NCBI GenBank assembly: GCA_024280485.1
Contig: JAJRQB010000030.1
Coordinates: forward strand, 1-64,000
Reading direction: 5' to 3'
Source of the DNA: Deltaproteobacteria bacterium
Lineage (GTDB): Bacteria; Desulfobacterota; Desulfuromonadia; Desulfuromonadales; Geopsychrobacteraceae
Length of the DNA stretch: 64,000 nt
Shown piece after piece: positions 29,940 to 39,446 of the stretch. A program made the translations under genes and the position numbers. Position 1 is the first letter of the stretch. Each line of letters begins with the position of its first letter. The notes under the pieces are model-generated. The model was not told the origin of the DNA. It made no database searches and saw nothing but the letters and a program-made list of their open reading frames with translations.

Positions 29940-30683
29940 TCACAACATGTAAATCCCGCCATTCAGGTTGAGGCATTGACCCGTCATATATTCACTTTCG
30001 CAGATAAAAAGGACCCCTTTGGAGATCTCCTCGGGGGCACCTAGTTTCTTCATGGGAACCTGGGCAATGATTGCTTCTTTAACGTTCTCCGGCATGGCAT
30101 TGACCATCTCCGTGGCAATATAGCCCGGGCAGATACAATTGACGGTGACTCCTCCTCTTGCAGTTTCCAGCGCCAGCGACTTACTGAAGCCGATCAACCC
30201 TGCTTTAGCCGCGGCATAGTTCGCCTGGCCAAACCCGCCTGATTGACCGATAACCGAACTGATATTGATAATTCGGCCGTACTTTTGCTCAAGCATGGAC
30301 GGCAGGGCGATTTTGCAGGTGTTGAAAGCTGAAGACAGGTTGGTGTCGATGACTTTATGCCATTCTTCAAAAGACATTTTCTTAAAAGTTTTGTCTCGGG
30401 TAATTCCGGCATTGTTGACCAGGATATCGATCTTTCCAAAATCACCTAATACCTTCTCGATGAATACTTTGGTCGCTTCGGCTTCAGAGATGTCGGCTTG
30501 CAGTGCAATGGCCGAACCTCCCATGGTCTTGATTTCTTCTACAACTGCTTGCGCTTTTTCATGACTGTGGTTGTAGTTGATAATCACCGTTGCGCCTTCT
30601 CTGCCAAGCCCTTTGGCAATGGCAGCACCGATCCCCCTTGAGCCACCAGTAACGACAGCAATCTTTCCTGTTAAATTAGCCAT
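29940..30683 (-). CDS. phaB: acetoacetyl-CoA reductase (copy 2)
   Basis: 247 aa, near-identical over the C-terminal two thirds to 19476..20219. Confidence 0.9.
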   Translation of the reverse strand: MANLTGKIAVVTGGSRGIGAAIAKGLGREGATVIINYNHSHEKAQAVVEEIKTMGGSAIALQADISEAEATKVFIEKVLGDFGKIDILVNNAGITRDKTFKKMSFEEWHKVIDTNLSSAFNTCKIALPSMLEQKYGRIINISSVIGQSGGFGQANYAAAKAGLIGFSKSLALETARGGVTVNCICPGYIATEMVNAMPENVKEAIIAQVPMKKLGAPEEISKGVLFICESEYMTGQCLNLNGGIYML

Positions 30684-30827
30684 TTTAATTTCCTCCTCCG
30701 GATCTATATTGTTTAGTTGGTCGTTAGTTAGTATTTTTTTTCGCAGCCCATGTCACGCTGAATCAGAAATTTTTCAACATTAGCGTCAGACTCAAGGAAA
30801 CCCTGTCCACTTCGACTTAAAAAGACT

Positions 30828-30865
30828 CAGGCCACCTTGATGACGAAAGGAAGATCTGTATATTT
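30828..30865 (-). pseudogene. relic of the 3' end of an ACC-type biotinyl domain
   Basis: minus strand reads KYTDLPFVIKVA*, compare DLLFVIKEAV* ending the intact ACC. Confidence 0.55.
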
Positions 30866-31239
30866 CGATAAACAAGTATACTGCATACTGTATACAATAT
30901 GCGGCTGAATCTGGCCACTATAGTCTAATTTTCGCCACCATTGAAAGGTAAAAATATCGCTAAATCGTTTTCAGCGTAGTTTTTCATGTCTTGGGAAATG
31001 ATTTTCTGTGGCCCAATACCCACCTTAACTATCTGATTTTATGGGAGGTTATTGCAGGGGTGGTGCAAAAAGGTAAGGCAAAAAGGGAGAAAGACAGGGC
31101 AAGGTGCGTTCGAAAAAATCAGATTAAATACGTAAAGAAATATAGCGCTGGACTCAGCGATTCAAGATCTTTTTGACAGATCACCTCAGGGCGAATGATG
31201 AGAGGTTTTTGGAAAGTTTGAGCTGTAGGATTTCATTGG

Positions 31240-31386
31240 TCGCTGGTGGCGGGACAGGCCAGCGCCATCGAGCTGAAATTTGTCTTTCCTGATCTGGGAC
31301 CGATCGGCATCGAGAATGCCTACGTCGTGACCGAGTCCGGGGGTGAAAAGCTCAGCCCACTGTCGGATGAACTGGTCAGCGTTTAA
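31240..31386 (+). pseudogene. C-terminal relic of an M24 (Xaa-Pro) peptidase
   Basis: QASAIELKFVFPDLGPIGIENAYVVTESGGEKLSPLSDELVSV*; typical M24 tail without the rest of the gene. Confidence 0.55.
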
Positions 31387-31718
31387 CTTAAATTCAGGGC
31401 TATCCGGGAATCAACAATTTAAAGGTCACCACGCAAGCCGCATCACCACCTTTTCGCACACTTCCTACCGACCAAGTCTGATTTCATCAACCCGCCGCTA
31501 GCCTGCCACTTCAGGCACCAATCTGTGAAAACGGTCGATCAGTCCTTCTCGAAAGTGAAACCCAGTTTTTACAAAAATTGGATATTGATCTTCTTAAGGG
31601 GATATAACGGCTTTATGATACACAGCTTAAGGTATTTTTTTACATTCAATGTGGGCTGAAAATTCAAGCAGTTAAGTTTGTTTCGCCTGTCGATTCAGCG
31701 TTTTGCATACGGTTTACG

Positions 31719-31748
31719 GTTGACATGTTTTTAAAACAGAATATTATA
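31719..31748 (+). promoter_or_regulatory. sigma-70-like promoter upstream of the permease
   Basis: TTGACA followed about 17-18 nt later by TTATAT. Confidence 0.4.
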
Positions 31749-31884
31749 TCCCCGATTCGCCGACCATGCAGGGCATTTTTTACCATAAGTTGGCCGAGGC
31801 AGATAGTAAGGCGAATAAAATACCGTTTAGCGATTAGTGAGTTGCCGAGACCGCAGATATAAACCCGTTTAGATTGGAGTTGTC

Positions 31885-33303
31885 ATGCCGTTTGCTTTGT
31901 ACAAAAGAAAAGATGGTGAAGAGCAACCGTTTTGGAAATTTGGTCCATTCAAACTAAGGTTGCCTTTCGTTCACTACAAACTTGAAACAGTCGAAGCTGT
32001 TCAGGCTTTGGTGCTTTTTGTGGTTGGACTCGCCATGATCCCATGGTTGGAAAAACACCTGGGGATTCCTTTTGAAGCTGCGCTTGCTTACACCTTCGTC
32101 TGTAACTTCGCCTGGTTGATTCCAACCTTCCTCGGCGTTCCTTTTGTGCCGGGCTGGATCACCGCCGGAATCCCGATCATCATCATGAACATCAGCCAGT
32201 ACGGTCCGGGCCCTGATGCGATTAAGGCTCTGGTCGCTATTCAAATCATGGTCGCCGCGATTTTCCTGATCCTGGGTATCACCAAGCTGAGTAGTAAAAT
32301 CGTCAATAACATCCCGGGCTCAATTAAGGCCGGAATTCTGATAGGTGCCGGGATGGCCGCCTTTATGGGTGAGATTAAGGTTGGTGGTCGGCTCAGTAAT
32401 GATCCGATCTCCATCGGGATTGCGGCGCTGATCTGTTTCTATATGCTGTTCTCCCTGTCGTTCTTAAGGTTAAAGCAGAAGTATAAAATTGCGGCGACCC
32501 TTTCCAAATACGGGATGGTTCCGGCGATGTTGATCGCTATAGCGATCGGGGTTGCAGTCGGTGAGTTTCCCGCACCGAATATCGAGTTTGGCATTACCCG
32601 ACCTGACTTTCAGCTCATGTGGCAGTACCTGCCCTGGACGATCGGTTTCCCTGGACTTGAGTTTTACATCAATGGTGCCGCAACTGCGGTGGCGGCTTAT
32701 ATTATCGCCTTTGGTGATGTCATCGTCGGATCCGCTCTGGTTGAGAGTGCCAACAAAGAGGACAGAAATGATGAAATCATCGATACCTGCGCCGACCGAA
32801 TTCATATTGCAACCGGGATTCGCAACCTGATCCACGCCTTTTTCGCACCCTATATCGGGCTTGCCGGGCCTATCTATACTGCGGTCACCGCGACAGTTGC
32901 CGACCGCTACCGTAACGGCAGAAAAGCCATGGATTCCATCTATAGTGGCGCGGGCACCTTTTGGCTGGTTGGCCTGTTTGCGATGTTCATGTTGCCCCTG
33001 GTGACATTCTTCAAGCCTTTCCTGCCGATCAGTCTGTCTTTGACGATGTTTGTTACTGGGTACCTCTGTTTGGTCGATGGATTTAAAGAAGCCAGAGATC
33101 CGGTCCAGGCCGGGGTTGCTTGTACCATGGGCGTTGTCTTGGCCACCCATGGCGCCGCTTATGGCATCGGCATCGGGATTCTTTTCCATATCTTACTGGA
33201 AAGAAAGTTTCACGCTCATAATCATCCGGAAGAGGGGATTGTCGCTCCTGAAGTGGAAGTCGGCATTCCCCATAATGCTGAGCCGATGAAAAAAGCAAGT
33301 TAA
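31885..33303 (+). CDS. NCS2/solute carrier 23-like permease
   Basis: 472 aa multi-TM; NIPGSIKAGILIGAGMAAFMG; internal acidic motif. Confidence 0.7.
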   Translation: MPFALYKRKDGEEQPFWKFGPFKLRLPFVHYKLETVEAVQALVLFVVGLAMIPWLEKHLGIPFEAALAYTFVCNFAWLIPTFLGVPFVPGWITAGIPIIIMNISQYGPGPDAIKALVAIQIMVAAIFLILGITKLSSKIVNNIPGSIKAGILIGAGMAAFMGEIKVGGRLSNDPISIGIAALICFYMLFSLSFLRLKQKYKIAATLSKYGMVPAMLIAIAIGVAVGEFPAPNIEFGITRPDFQLMWQYLPWTIGFPGLEFYINGAATAVAAYIIAFGDVIVGSALVESANKEDRNDEIIDTCADRIHIATGIRNLIHAFFAPYIGLAGPIYTAVTATVADRYRNGRKAMDSIYSGAGTFWLVGLFAMFMLPLVTFFKPFLPISLSLTMFVTGYLCLVDGFKEARDPVQAGVACTMGVVLATHGAAYGIGIGILFHILLERKFHAHNHPEEGIVAPEVEVGIPHNAEPMKKAS

Positions 33304-33516
33304 TCAGGGTTGCAAAAAAGGGGACAATCTAATTGCCGCAGGAGAGCCTGTCCTCTGTCCTCGACTCGCACAACAATGCTTAAGTGAGAAGCCGACATCT
33401 TAGCTGGCGAGGTATTTTAAGCGCATATCCTATCAAACATCAGGGCGTGACCTGTCTTCCAGGTTGCGCCCTGAGTTATTTCAGTCTCCCTAGGAGACCA
33501 TCTCATCAACAGACTC

Positions 33517-34098
33517 CTAGCTTTTAATCCCCTGAATCTGCAGACTGATTTCGACTTCATCTCCTACCGTCACACCGCCGGTTTCGAGAAGCTTGTTCCA
33601 AAGCAAACCGAAATCCTTGCGGTTAATTTTACCCTTGGCCGCAAATCCCGCCCGCACATTCCCCCAGGCATCTTTGTTTTCCCCCAGATATGCACCGACC
33701 AGTACGATCCGCTTGGTGATACCACGGATTGTCAGGTCGCCATGAACCTTGATATCTGCGCCACTCTCCTCAATTTTTTTGCTGACAAAAGTCATTTCCG
33801 GATAGTTGGCGGCGTCAAAAAAGTCAGGACTGCGCAAGTGATTATCACGTTTTTCGATGCGGGTATCGATAGAGGTGGTCTGGATTGTGGCCGTTACTGC
33901 GTTGAGGGTTTTTGTCTTTGGATCGGCTTCAATGGTGCCTGCGAAGTCAGTAAAGAACCCACTGACCTTGAAGATCATCAGGTGGTCGACGGGGAAACCT
34001 ACCTCGGAATGGGCCGGATCAATTTTGTAATTGGCCGCGAAGGCGGGTTGAGTAAAAAGGAAAAACAGGGCAAACAAGAAGAGTAATTTATTTAGCAT
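33517..34098 (-). CDS. YceI family periplasmic protein
   Basis: signal peptide, YKIDPAHSEVGFPVDHLM, DLTIRGITKRI. Confidence 0.93.
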   Translation of the reverse strand: MLNKLLFLFALFFLFTQPAFAANYKIDPAHSEVGFPVDHLMIFKVSGFFTDFAGTIEADPKTKTLNAVTATIQTTSIDTRIEKRDNHLRSPDFFDAANYPEMTFVSKKIEESGADIKVHGDLTIRGITKRIVLVGAYLGENKDAWGNVRAGFAAKGKINRKDFGLLWNKLLETGGVTVGDEVEISLQIQGIKS

Positions 34099-34214
34099 GA
34101 TGAGCTCCTTAGTCGGGATGTCGTTATCTTGAGAGACAGTTTAATTGTTGTTAAGATAGAAAAATAATAGTTAATATCGTATAAGAATATAGATATTAAC
34201 TATGGTTTTGTCGT

Positions 34215-35126
34215 TTGGGGAGCCAGGACATGACGCATGATCAATTGAGAATGTTGGTTAAGATTGCGGATACAGGGAGTGTACTTGCGGCTGCAGCTGC
34301 ACTGCACCGGACTCAACCAACATTGAGTGTTGGCATCCGCAAACTGGAAGAGGAATTGGGTGTGAAGCTGCTGGCACGGGATCAATATCGTGCTCGTTTG
34401 ACTGCCGCGGGAGAAAAAATTTGCCAGCAGGCGCGAGAAGTGCTGCGCCAGGGAACTCTTCTCCATCAACTGGCAGATCATCTGGCCCGCGGCAACGAAC
34501 CCAAATTGTGTATTGCCATCGAAGAGAGTTGTCCCGTTCCGCTGGTACTGGAAGTGTTGAAATTTCTCGAAAAGAAATATCCGCAAACAGAATTTGAGTT
34601 AGTCGGTGAAAGGCTCTGGGGCGCTCTGGAGCGATTGGAGAAGTTTGAGGCCGATATTGCGATTACACCCTGGTTTGAAGAGAACGTGCAGTTACAGTCT
34701 TTTAAGTTGAGTCAGGTGCGCATGGTACCGGTTGCCTCGCCCGCTTTTGCCTCACAGTTTTCTGGGCAGTCTTTACTGCTGGATGATCTTAAGGGGATGG
34801 CTCAAGTGGTGGTACGCGATAGTAGCCGGCAGCCTCGCCAAAAGAGTCTGGGGGTTGTAGCCGAAGGGAGGCAATGGCTGGTTAACGATCATCTCACCAA
34901 GAAAGAGATTCTGTTGGCCGGGATGGGGTGGGGGCGGTTACAATCTCACATGGTTAAGAGTGATCTTGACTCTGGTCGATTGGTCGAATTACATATTGAG
35001 GATTTTGGTGCTACAAACCAGATAGAAATAAGGGTTGCTCGGCGCAGAGGAGAGTCGATCGGTCCGGTTGCTGCCGATTTTTGGGAAGCACTCAAAGCTT
35101 TACAACTTGAGGGTTCACTTATTTAA
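34215..35126 (+). CDS. LysR family transcriptional regulator
   Basis: N-terminal HTH: MLVKIADTGSVLAAAAALHRTQPTLSVGIRKLEEELGVKLLAR; likely start at 34230. Confidence 0.92.
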   Translation: MGSQDMTHDQLRMLVKIADTGSVLAAAAALHRTQPTLSVGIRKLEEELGVKLLARDQYRARLTAAGEKICQQAREVLRQGTLLHQLADHLARGNEPKLCIAIEESCPVPLVLEVLKFLEKKYPQTEFELVGERLWGALERLEKFEADIAITPWFEENVQLQSFKLSQVRMVPVASPAFASQFSGQSLLLDDLKGMAQVVVRDSSRQPRQKSLGVVAEGRQWLVNDHLTKKEILLAGMGWGRLQSHMVKSDLDSGRLVELHIEDFGATNQIEIRVARRRGESIGPVAADFWEALKALQLEGSLI

Positions 35127-36066
35127 TCAATTCGGCAAATCCCAGCACTTTGCTTTGTCGACCGTTGATCTCGAGAGTACCTTCAATAACACTCATCGCA
35201 AAGCCGCCGATAACCCAGTTGCTGACATTATTACGGCTGATCTGCTTGAGCTCCAATGCTGCGAAAGGGGGATCGAGACCCTTGCTGGTCGCTGCTCTTT
35301 GGAGATTCATCTGCCAGCCTTTACTCCAGCGATAAAAACCGAGCGCCCAACCTTTTTTGGTGACCTCCAGGTCAGGGCTGAAGATATTCGTCAACTCGCT
35401 ATGGATATCGAGGAAGCCCTTGGAATGAAGGGTTTTCTTTTTCCCCTCAGAGCGCAGATAAAGATCCTGCCAGGCCGAAGGGGAACCCTCCATCACTGCA
35501 AGATAAAATCCCTGGAAATTGTCCCAGGTGCCTGAGTAGGTGCGGCTCAGCCGGTTCCAGTTGTGGTGAGTCAGACCTTCGTAGATAACCCGACCAGGAA
35601 CAATACGCCCCTGCCAGTAGAGAACCGCTGCTGCATTCCCCCATTTCTGCCGGCGCTCGCCACTGTTCTCCTCAAGGCGAGTGGTCAGTGGGTTGATCTC
35701 AAGCCGCAGATCGTTGACACGGCTCAGAATGGTGACCCCGTTTTCAGGGCGGCCAGAGAACTGGAATCCCGTTGAGTCAGGGATTTTGGTGAGGACCCCT
35801 CTGGGGTTGGCGTACTCGCCGGTACCGACCAGATCGATCCAGCCCTGGTTTTGATCATAAAGCACGCCAAAATGTTCAGCTTGAAATTCATCTCCATCAA
35901 CGCCGCGGTTGCTGTCGAGAGCAAAGAGGATATAGCCTTTCTCATCCTGTCCGATAAAGGAGAAATAATCGGAGTAGTAAGCCAGAGAGTCAGCCGCAAG
36001 CGCTGAGCCAGCTAAAAGCAAGAGCAGAAGAGCATTAAGGAGTGAGGCTTTCAACACAAAAGGCAT
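35119..36066 (-). CDS. secreted hypothetical protein
   Basis: 315 aa, signal peptide LLNALLLLLLAGSALAAD. Confidence 0.65.
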   Translation of the reverse strand: MPFVLKASLLNALLLLLLAGSALAADSLAYYSDYFSFIGQDEKGYILFALDSNRGVDGDEFQAEHFGVLYDQNQGWIDLVGTGEYANPRGVLTKIPDSTGFQFSGRPENGVTILSRVNDLRLEINPLTTRLEENSGERRQKWGNAAAVLYWQGRIVPGRVIYEGLTHHNWNRLSRTYSGTWDNFQGFYLAVMEGSPSAWQDLYLRSEGKKKTLHSKGFLDIHSELTNIFSPDLEVTKKGWALGFYRWSKGWQMNLQRAATSKGLDPPFAALELKQISRNNVSNWVIGGFAMSVIEGTLEINGRQSKVLGFAELIK

Positions 36067-36205
36067 GGCGTTTCCTTGAAGAGGAGTCGGCGAACAGCAA
36101 TATTACCGCATTGTTTCCATAATTGCGCGATTTTTCGAGGTGAGGCTATTGAACCACTCGCGGGGTTAGTCTTATTGAAAGTCTTTTACCGATCTTAGCG
36201 TGCGG

Positions 36206-37504
36206 TTACCTGAAGGCTTCGAAGCCAAAGAACTCCGGAAAGACAACCAGAATACCCAGTACGATCACCTGCAGGATAATAAAGGGGATAACTCCGTAGT
36301 AAATATCTGTGGTCTTGATCTCCGGGGGCGCCACCCCCTTGAGGTAGAAGAGGCTGAAGCCGAAGGGGGGCGTCAAAAAGGAGGTCTGTAGATTCATCGC
36401 GACCAGGATGGCATACCAGATTGGATTGATGCCGAGGTTGTCGGCAATCGGCGCCAGAATCGGGACGATGATATAGGAAATTTCGATGAAATCGATGAAA
36501 AAACCAAGGATCATAATCGCCAGCATCGACAGGATCAGAAACCCCCATTTTTCACCCGGCAGAGACATCATGAGGTCTTCCACCAGGTAGTCGCCGCCCG
36601 TATAGGTGAAAACCATCGAAAACGCGGTGGCGCCAACCAGAATAGCAAAGACCATCGAAGTGATCTTGACTGTTTCCAGCGAACTTTCCCAGAGCATTTT
36701 CAGGTTGAGTTGACGATACATGGCCGCCAGAACGATAGCTCCGATACCACCGACTGCTGAAGATTCAGTCGGTGTGGCAACTCCGGTGAGGATCGAACCG
36801 AGCACCAGAATGATCAAAACAAGCGGCGGGATAATCGCCTTGAGGGCGTGGAAGACTTGTTGTCTTTTCGTCCCGTGTGCTTCTTCGAGCCTGATGGGTG
36901 GTGCCAGATCTTTATTGATGAAAGTTATAATGGCAATGTAGATAACGTATAAAAGAACCAAAGACAGGCCGGGCCAGAAAGCGGCCCGGAACAGATCGCC
37001 GACCGGTTGCTGGAAGACATCGCCGAGAATAATCAGGATAATTGATGGCGGGATAATCTGACCCAGGGTGCCTGCAGCGCAGATCACCCCGGTTGCCAAT
37101 CTCTTGTCGTAATTGTACTTGAGCATGACCGGCAGGGAGATGACCCCCATGGCAACCACACTCGCTCCAACGACTCCAGTCGAGGCGGCCAGCAGCGCAC
37201 CGACCAGGACGGTCGAGATTGCAATTCCGCCACGCATTTCACCAAACAGAAAACCCATCGATTCGAGCAGGCGTTCGGCCAGCTTCGATTTTTGTAGCAT
37301 GATGCCCATGAAGATAAACAGCGGGATCGCCATTAAGATGGTGTTAGTCATGATCGACCAGATGCGATGAGGCATCATGGCGAAAATGTTTGGCCCTTCC
37401 GATAACAGGCCAAAGATAACCGCCACACCACCGAAGGTAAAGGCGACGGGAAAGCCCACCAGCAGAAGTGCCAGGGCGGTGATGAACATGAAAACACCAA
37501 TCAT
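36206..37504 (-). CDS. dctM: TRAP transporter large permease (DctM)
   Basis: 432 aa; PLFIFMGIMLQKSKLAERLLE, CAAGTLGQIIPPSIILIILG. Confidence 0.94.
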   Translation of the reverse strand: MIGVFMFITALALLLVGFPVAFTFGGVAVIFGLLSEGPNIFAMMPHRIWSIMTNTILMAIPLFIFMGIMLQKSKLAERLLESMGFLFGEMRGGIAISTVLVGALLAASTGVVGASVVAMGVISLPVMLKYNYDKRLATGVICAAGTLGQIIPPSIILIILGDVFQQPVGDLFRAAFWPGLSLVLLYVIYIAIITFINKDLAPPIRLEEAHGTKRQQVFHALKAIIPPLVLIILVLGSILTGVATPTESSAVGGIGAIVLAAMYRQLNLKMLWESSLETVKITSMVFAILVGATAFSMVFTYTGGDYLVEDLMMSLPGEKWGFLILSMLAIMILGFFIDFIEISYIIVPILAPIADNLGINPIWYAILVAMNLQTSFLTPPFGFSLFYLKGVAPPEIKTTDIYYGVIPFIILQVIVLGILVVFPEFFGFEAFR

Positions 37505-37562
37505 GGGCCGAAAATCCTTCGATAGAGAATGACCCTCAGGTCAGGTGATGCATGGTTGAATA

Positions 37563-38102
37563 TCAGACGACGTTGTCTTCAACAGGGTGTTCCGATGGAG
37601 CGTCCAGCCCGCGATATCTCCTGATGTTGTGTAAGATAAATCCCGCGGCAGAGATGATCAAAAAGACGAACGAAAGTGGAATAATCGCCTTAATCAGGTA
37701 ACGGTGGGTCAAGCCGCCAGGGTCACCACTGATCTCGTTCATGGTGTAGGCTTCATGGACATACCAGATTGAGCCGTTGATGATCAGGGCCGCCAGTGGA
37801 ATGAGAAAAAAACAGGTTCCGGCGATATTGACCAATGCTTTCCATTTTGGGCTGAAGCGATCATAGAGGATATCAACCCGAACGTGCCCATCTTCTTTCA
37901 ACGCATAGGAAATGCCGAAGAGGAATATAACCGAAAAAATGTGCCACTCCATTTCTTGCAGGGCGATGGAGCCGGTACGAAAGAAATAGCGCATGATGGC
38001 GTCATAAAAGACATTGATCAGCAGGGCGAACATCAGTCCTGCAGCGATCCAGCCGGTAAAGTCTGAGATGCGGTCGAAAAAGTGTTCAAGTTTTAACAGC
38101 AT
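37563..38102 (-). CDS. dctQ: TRAP transporter small permease (DctQ)
   Basis: 179 aa, 4 TM, adjacent to dctM. Confidence 0.9.
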   Translation of the reverse strand: MLLKLEHFFDRISDFTGWIAAGLMFALLINVFYDAIMRYFFRTGSIALQEMEWHIFSVIFLFGISYALKEDGHVRVDILYDRFSPKWKALVNIAGTCFFLIPLAALIINGSIWYVHEAYTMNEISGDPGGLTHRYLIKAIIPLSFVFLIISAAGFILHNIRRYRGLDAPSEHPVEDNVV

Positions 38103-38170
38103 GAAAGATCCTGCGCAAAAAGCGAAAGGCTCCCGACCAGAAGCAGTCGGGAGCCGCGAGTCACTGGTGC

Positions 38171-39286
38171 TTAATCGATATTGTCCTTCAGATAAGCATA
38201 ATCAGAGATTTCAGTCCACTTGCGAACCTTCTTCAGGTAGGTTTTTTGGGCCTCGTAGATTTCTTTAAAGGTTGCATCCTTGGCCGATTTTTCGATGAGC
38301 AGTTTCTTATTTTCTTTCTTCATCGCCGCGATAACTTCTTTCGGGAAGGTGCGGATTTTGATGTTTGGATATTCTTTCGAGATCTTTTCCCAGTTGACCG
38401 CGCTGTCGTGGTAAGAGCGGGCATACATGTCGTAGGCGGCATACTTCATCGCCGTTTCAATGATTGCCTGCAAGTGTTTTGGCAGAGCGTTAAACTTCTT
38501 CTGGTTAACCAGGAACTGTAGTTCGGTGGCGGGTTCATGCCAACCGGTGTAATAGAAAGGTGCAATCTTGTGGAAGCCCATGTTCAGGTCAAGTGAGGGG
38601 CCGACCCATTCGAGAGCATCAATGGTGCCACGATCCAGTGCGGTATAAAGTTCACCGGCCGGGATGTTGGTTACCACCACACCGAGTTTGGAGAGGACTT
38701 CACCAGCAAAACCGGGAATCCGCATCTTCAGACCTTTAAGATCGTCGAGCCCCTTGATCTCTTTTTGGAACCAACCACCCATCTGGTTGCCGGTGTTACC
38801 GCCAGGATAGGAATTGACGCCGTGCCTGTCATAGACCTTCTTCATCAGCTCCATGCCGCCACCATAGTAGAACCAGGCGTATTGTTCCGGGGCGATCATG
38901 CCGAAGGGCATGGTGGTGAAGAAGAGGGTGTTGATGTCCTTACCCTTCCAGTAGTAAGACGCAGAATGTCCCATCTCATACTGACCGGCCTTGACCATGT
39001 CGAGAACACCGAAGGGGGCTTTATGCTTATTTTTTGAATCGATGCGGATTTCCATTTCGCCACCCGACATCTCCTTGACCATGGCAGCCATGTTCTTCAC
39101 GGCATCGCCAAAGATTGGGAAATTTGTCGGCCAGGTCATGGCCAGCTTCCAGCTGTACTTAGGAGCTGCCTCTGCACTTTGGAGAGTGCCACCGGCCAAT
39201 AACAAAGAACAGGCGACCATGGTGCAGACGATTAAACGGCTGAATCTTTTGATCATGAGACTTCTCCTCTCAACGGGTAAGGACAA
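38171..39286 (-). CDS. dctP: TRAP transporter substrate-binding protein (DctP)
   Basis: signal peptide; WKLAMTWPTNFPIFGDAVKNMAAMVKEMSGGEMEIRI; operon with dctQM. Confidence 0.93.
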   Translation of the reverse strand: MSLPVERRSLMIKRFSRLIVCTMVACSLLLAGGTLQSAEAAPKYSWKLAMTWPTNFPIFGDAVKNMAAMVKEMSGGEMEIRIDSKNKHKAPFGVLDMVKAGQYEMGHSASYYWKGKDINTLFFTTMPFGMIAPEQYAWFYYGGGMELMKKVYDRHGVNSYPGGNTGNQMGGWFQKEIKGLDDLKGLKMRIPGFAGEVLSKLGVVVTNIPAGELYTALDRGTIDALEWVGPSLDLNMGFHKIAPFYYTGWHEPATELQFLVNQKKFNALPKHLQAIIETAMKYAAYDMYARSYHDSAVNWEKISKEYPNIKIRTFPKEVIAAMKKENKKLLIEKSAKDATFKEIYEAQKTYLKKVRKWTEISDYAYLKDNID

Positions 39287-39446
39287 TGGCTCCGGCGGAG
39301 CGCAGATAGAATCGGTTCAAGCCAATCCTAATGAATCTTGTAATTCTGATACAGATTTCTCTTATGTCAATGAACGAGGTCTATTTAACCGGAAAATTCA
39401 AACCTTCACCATTCGCGAAAATTTCGCAGAGGGCAGAACTCCATAA

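Noticed and set aside
30991-31176. 61-aa plus-strand ORF in the gap after phaB copy 2
   Set aside because: No homology cue; Lys-rich composition and gene-poor context fit a random ORF
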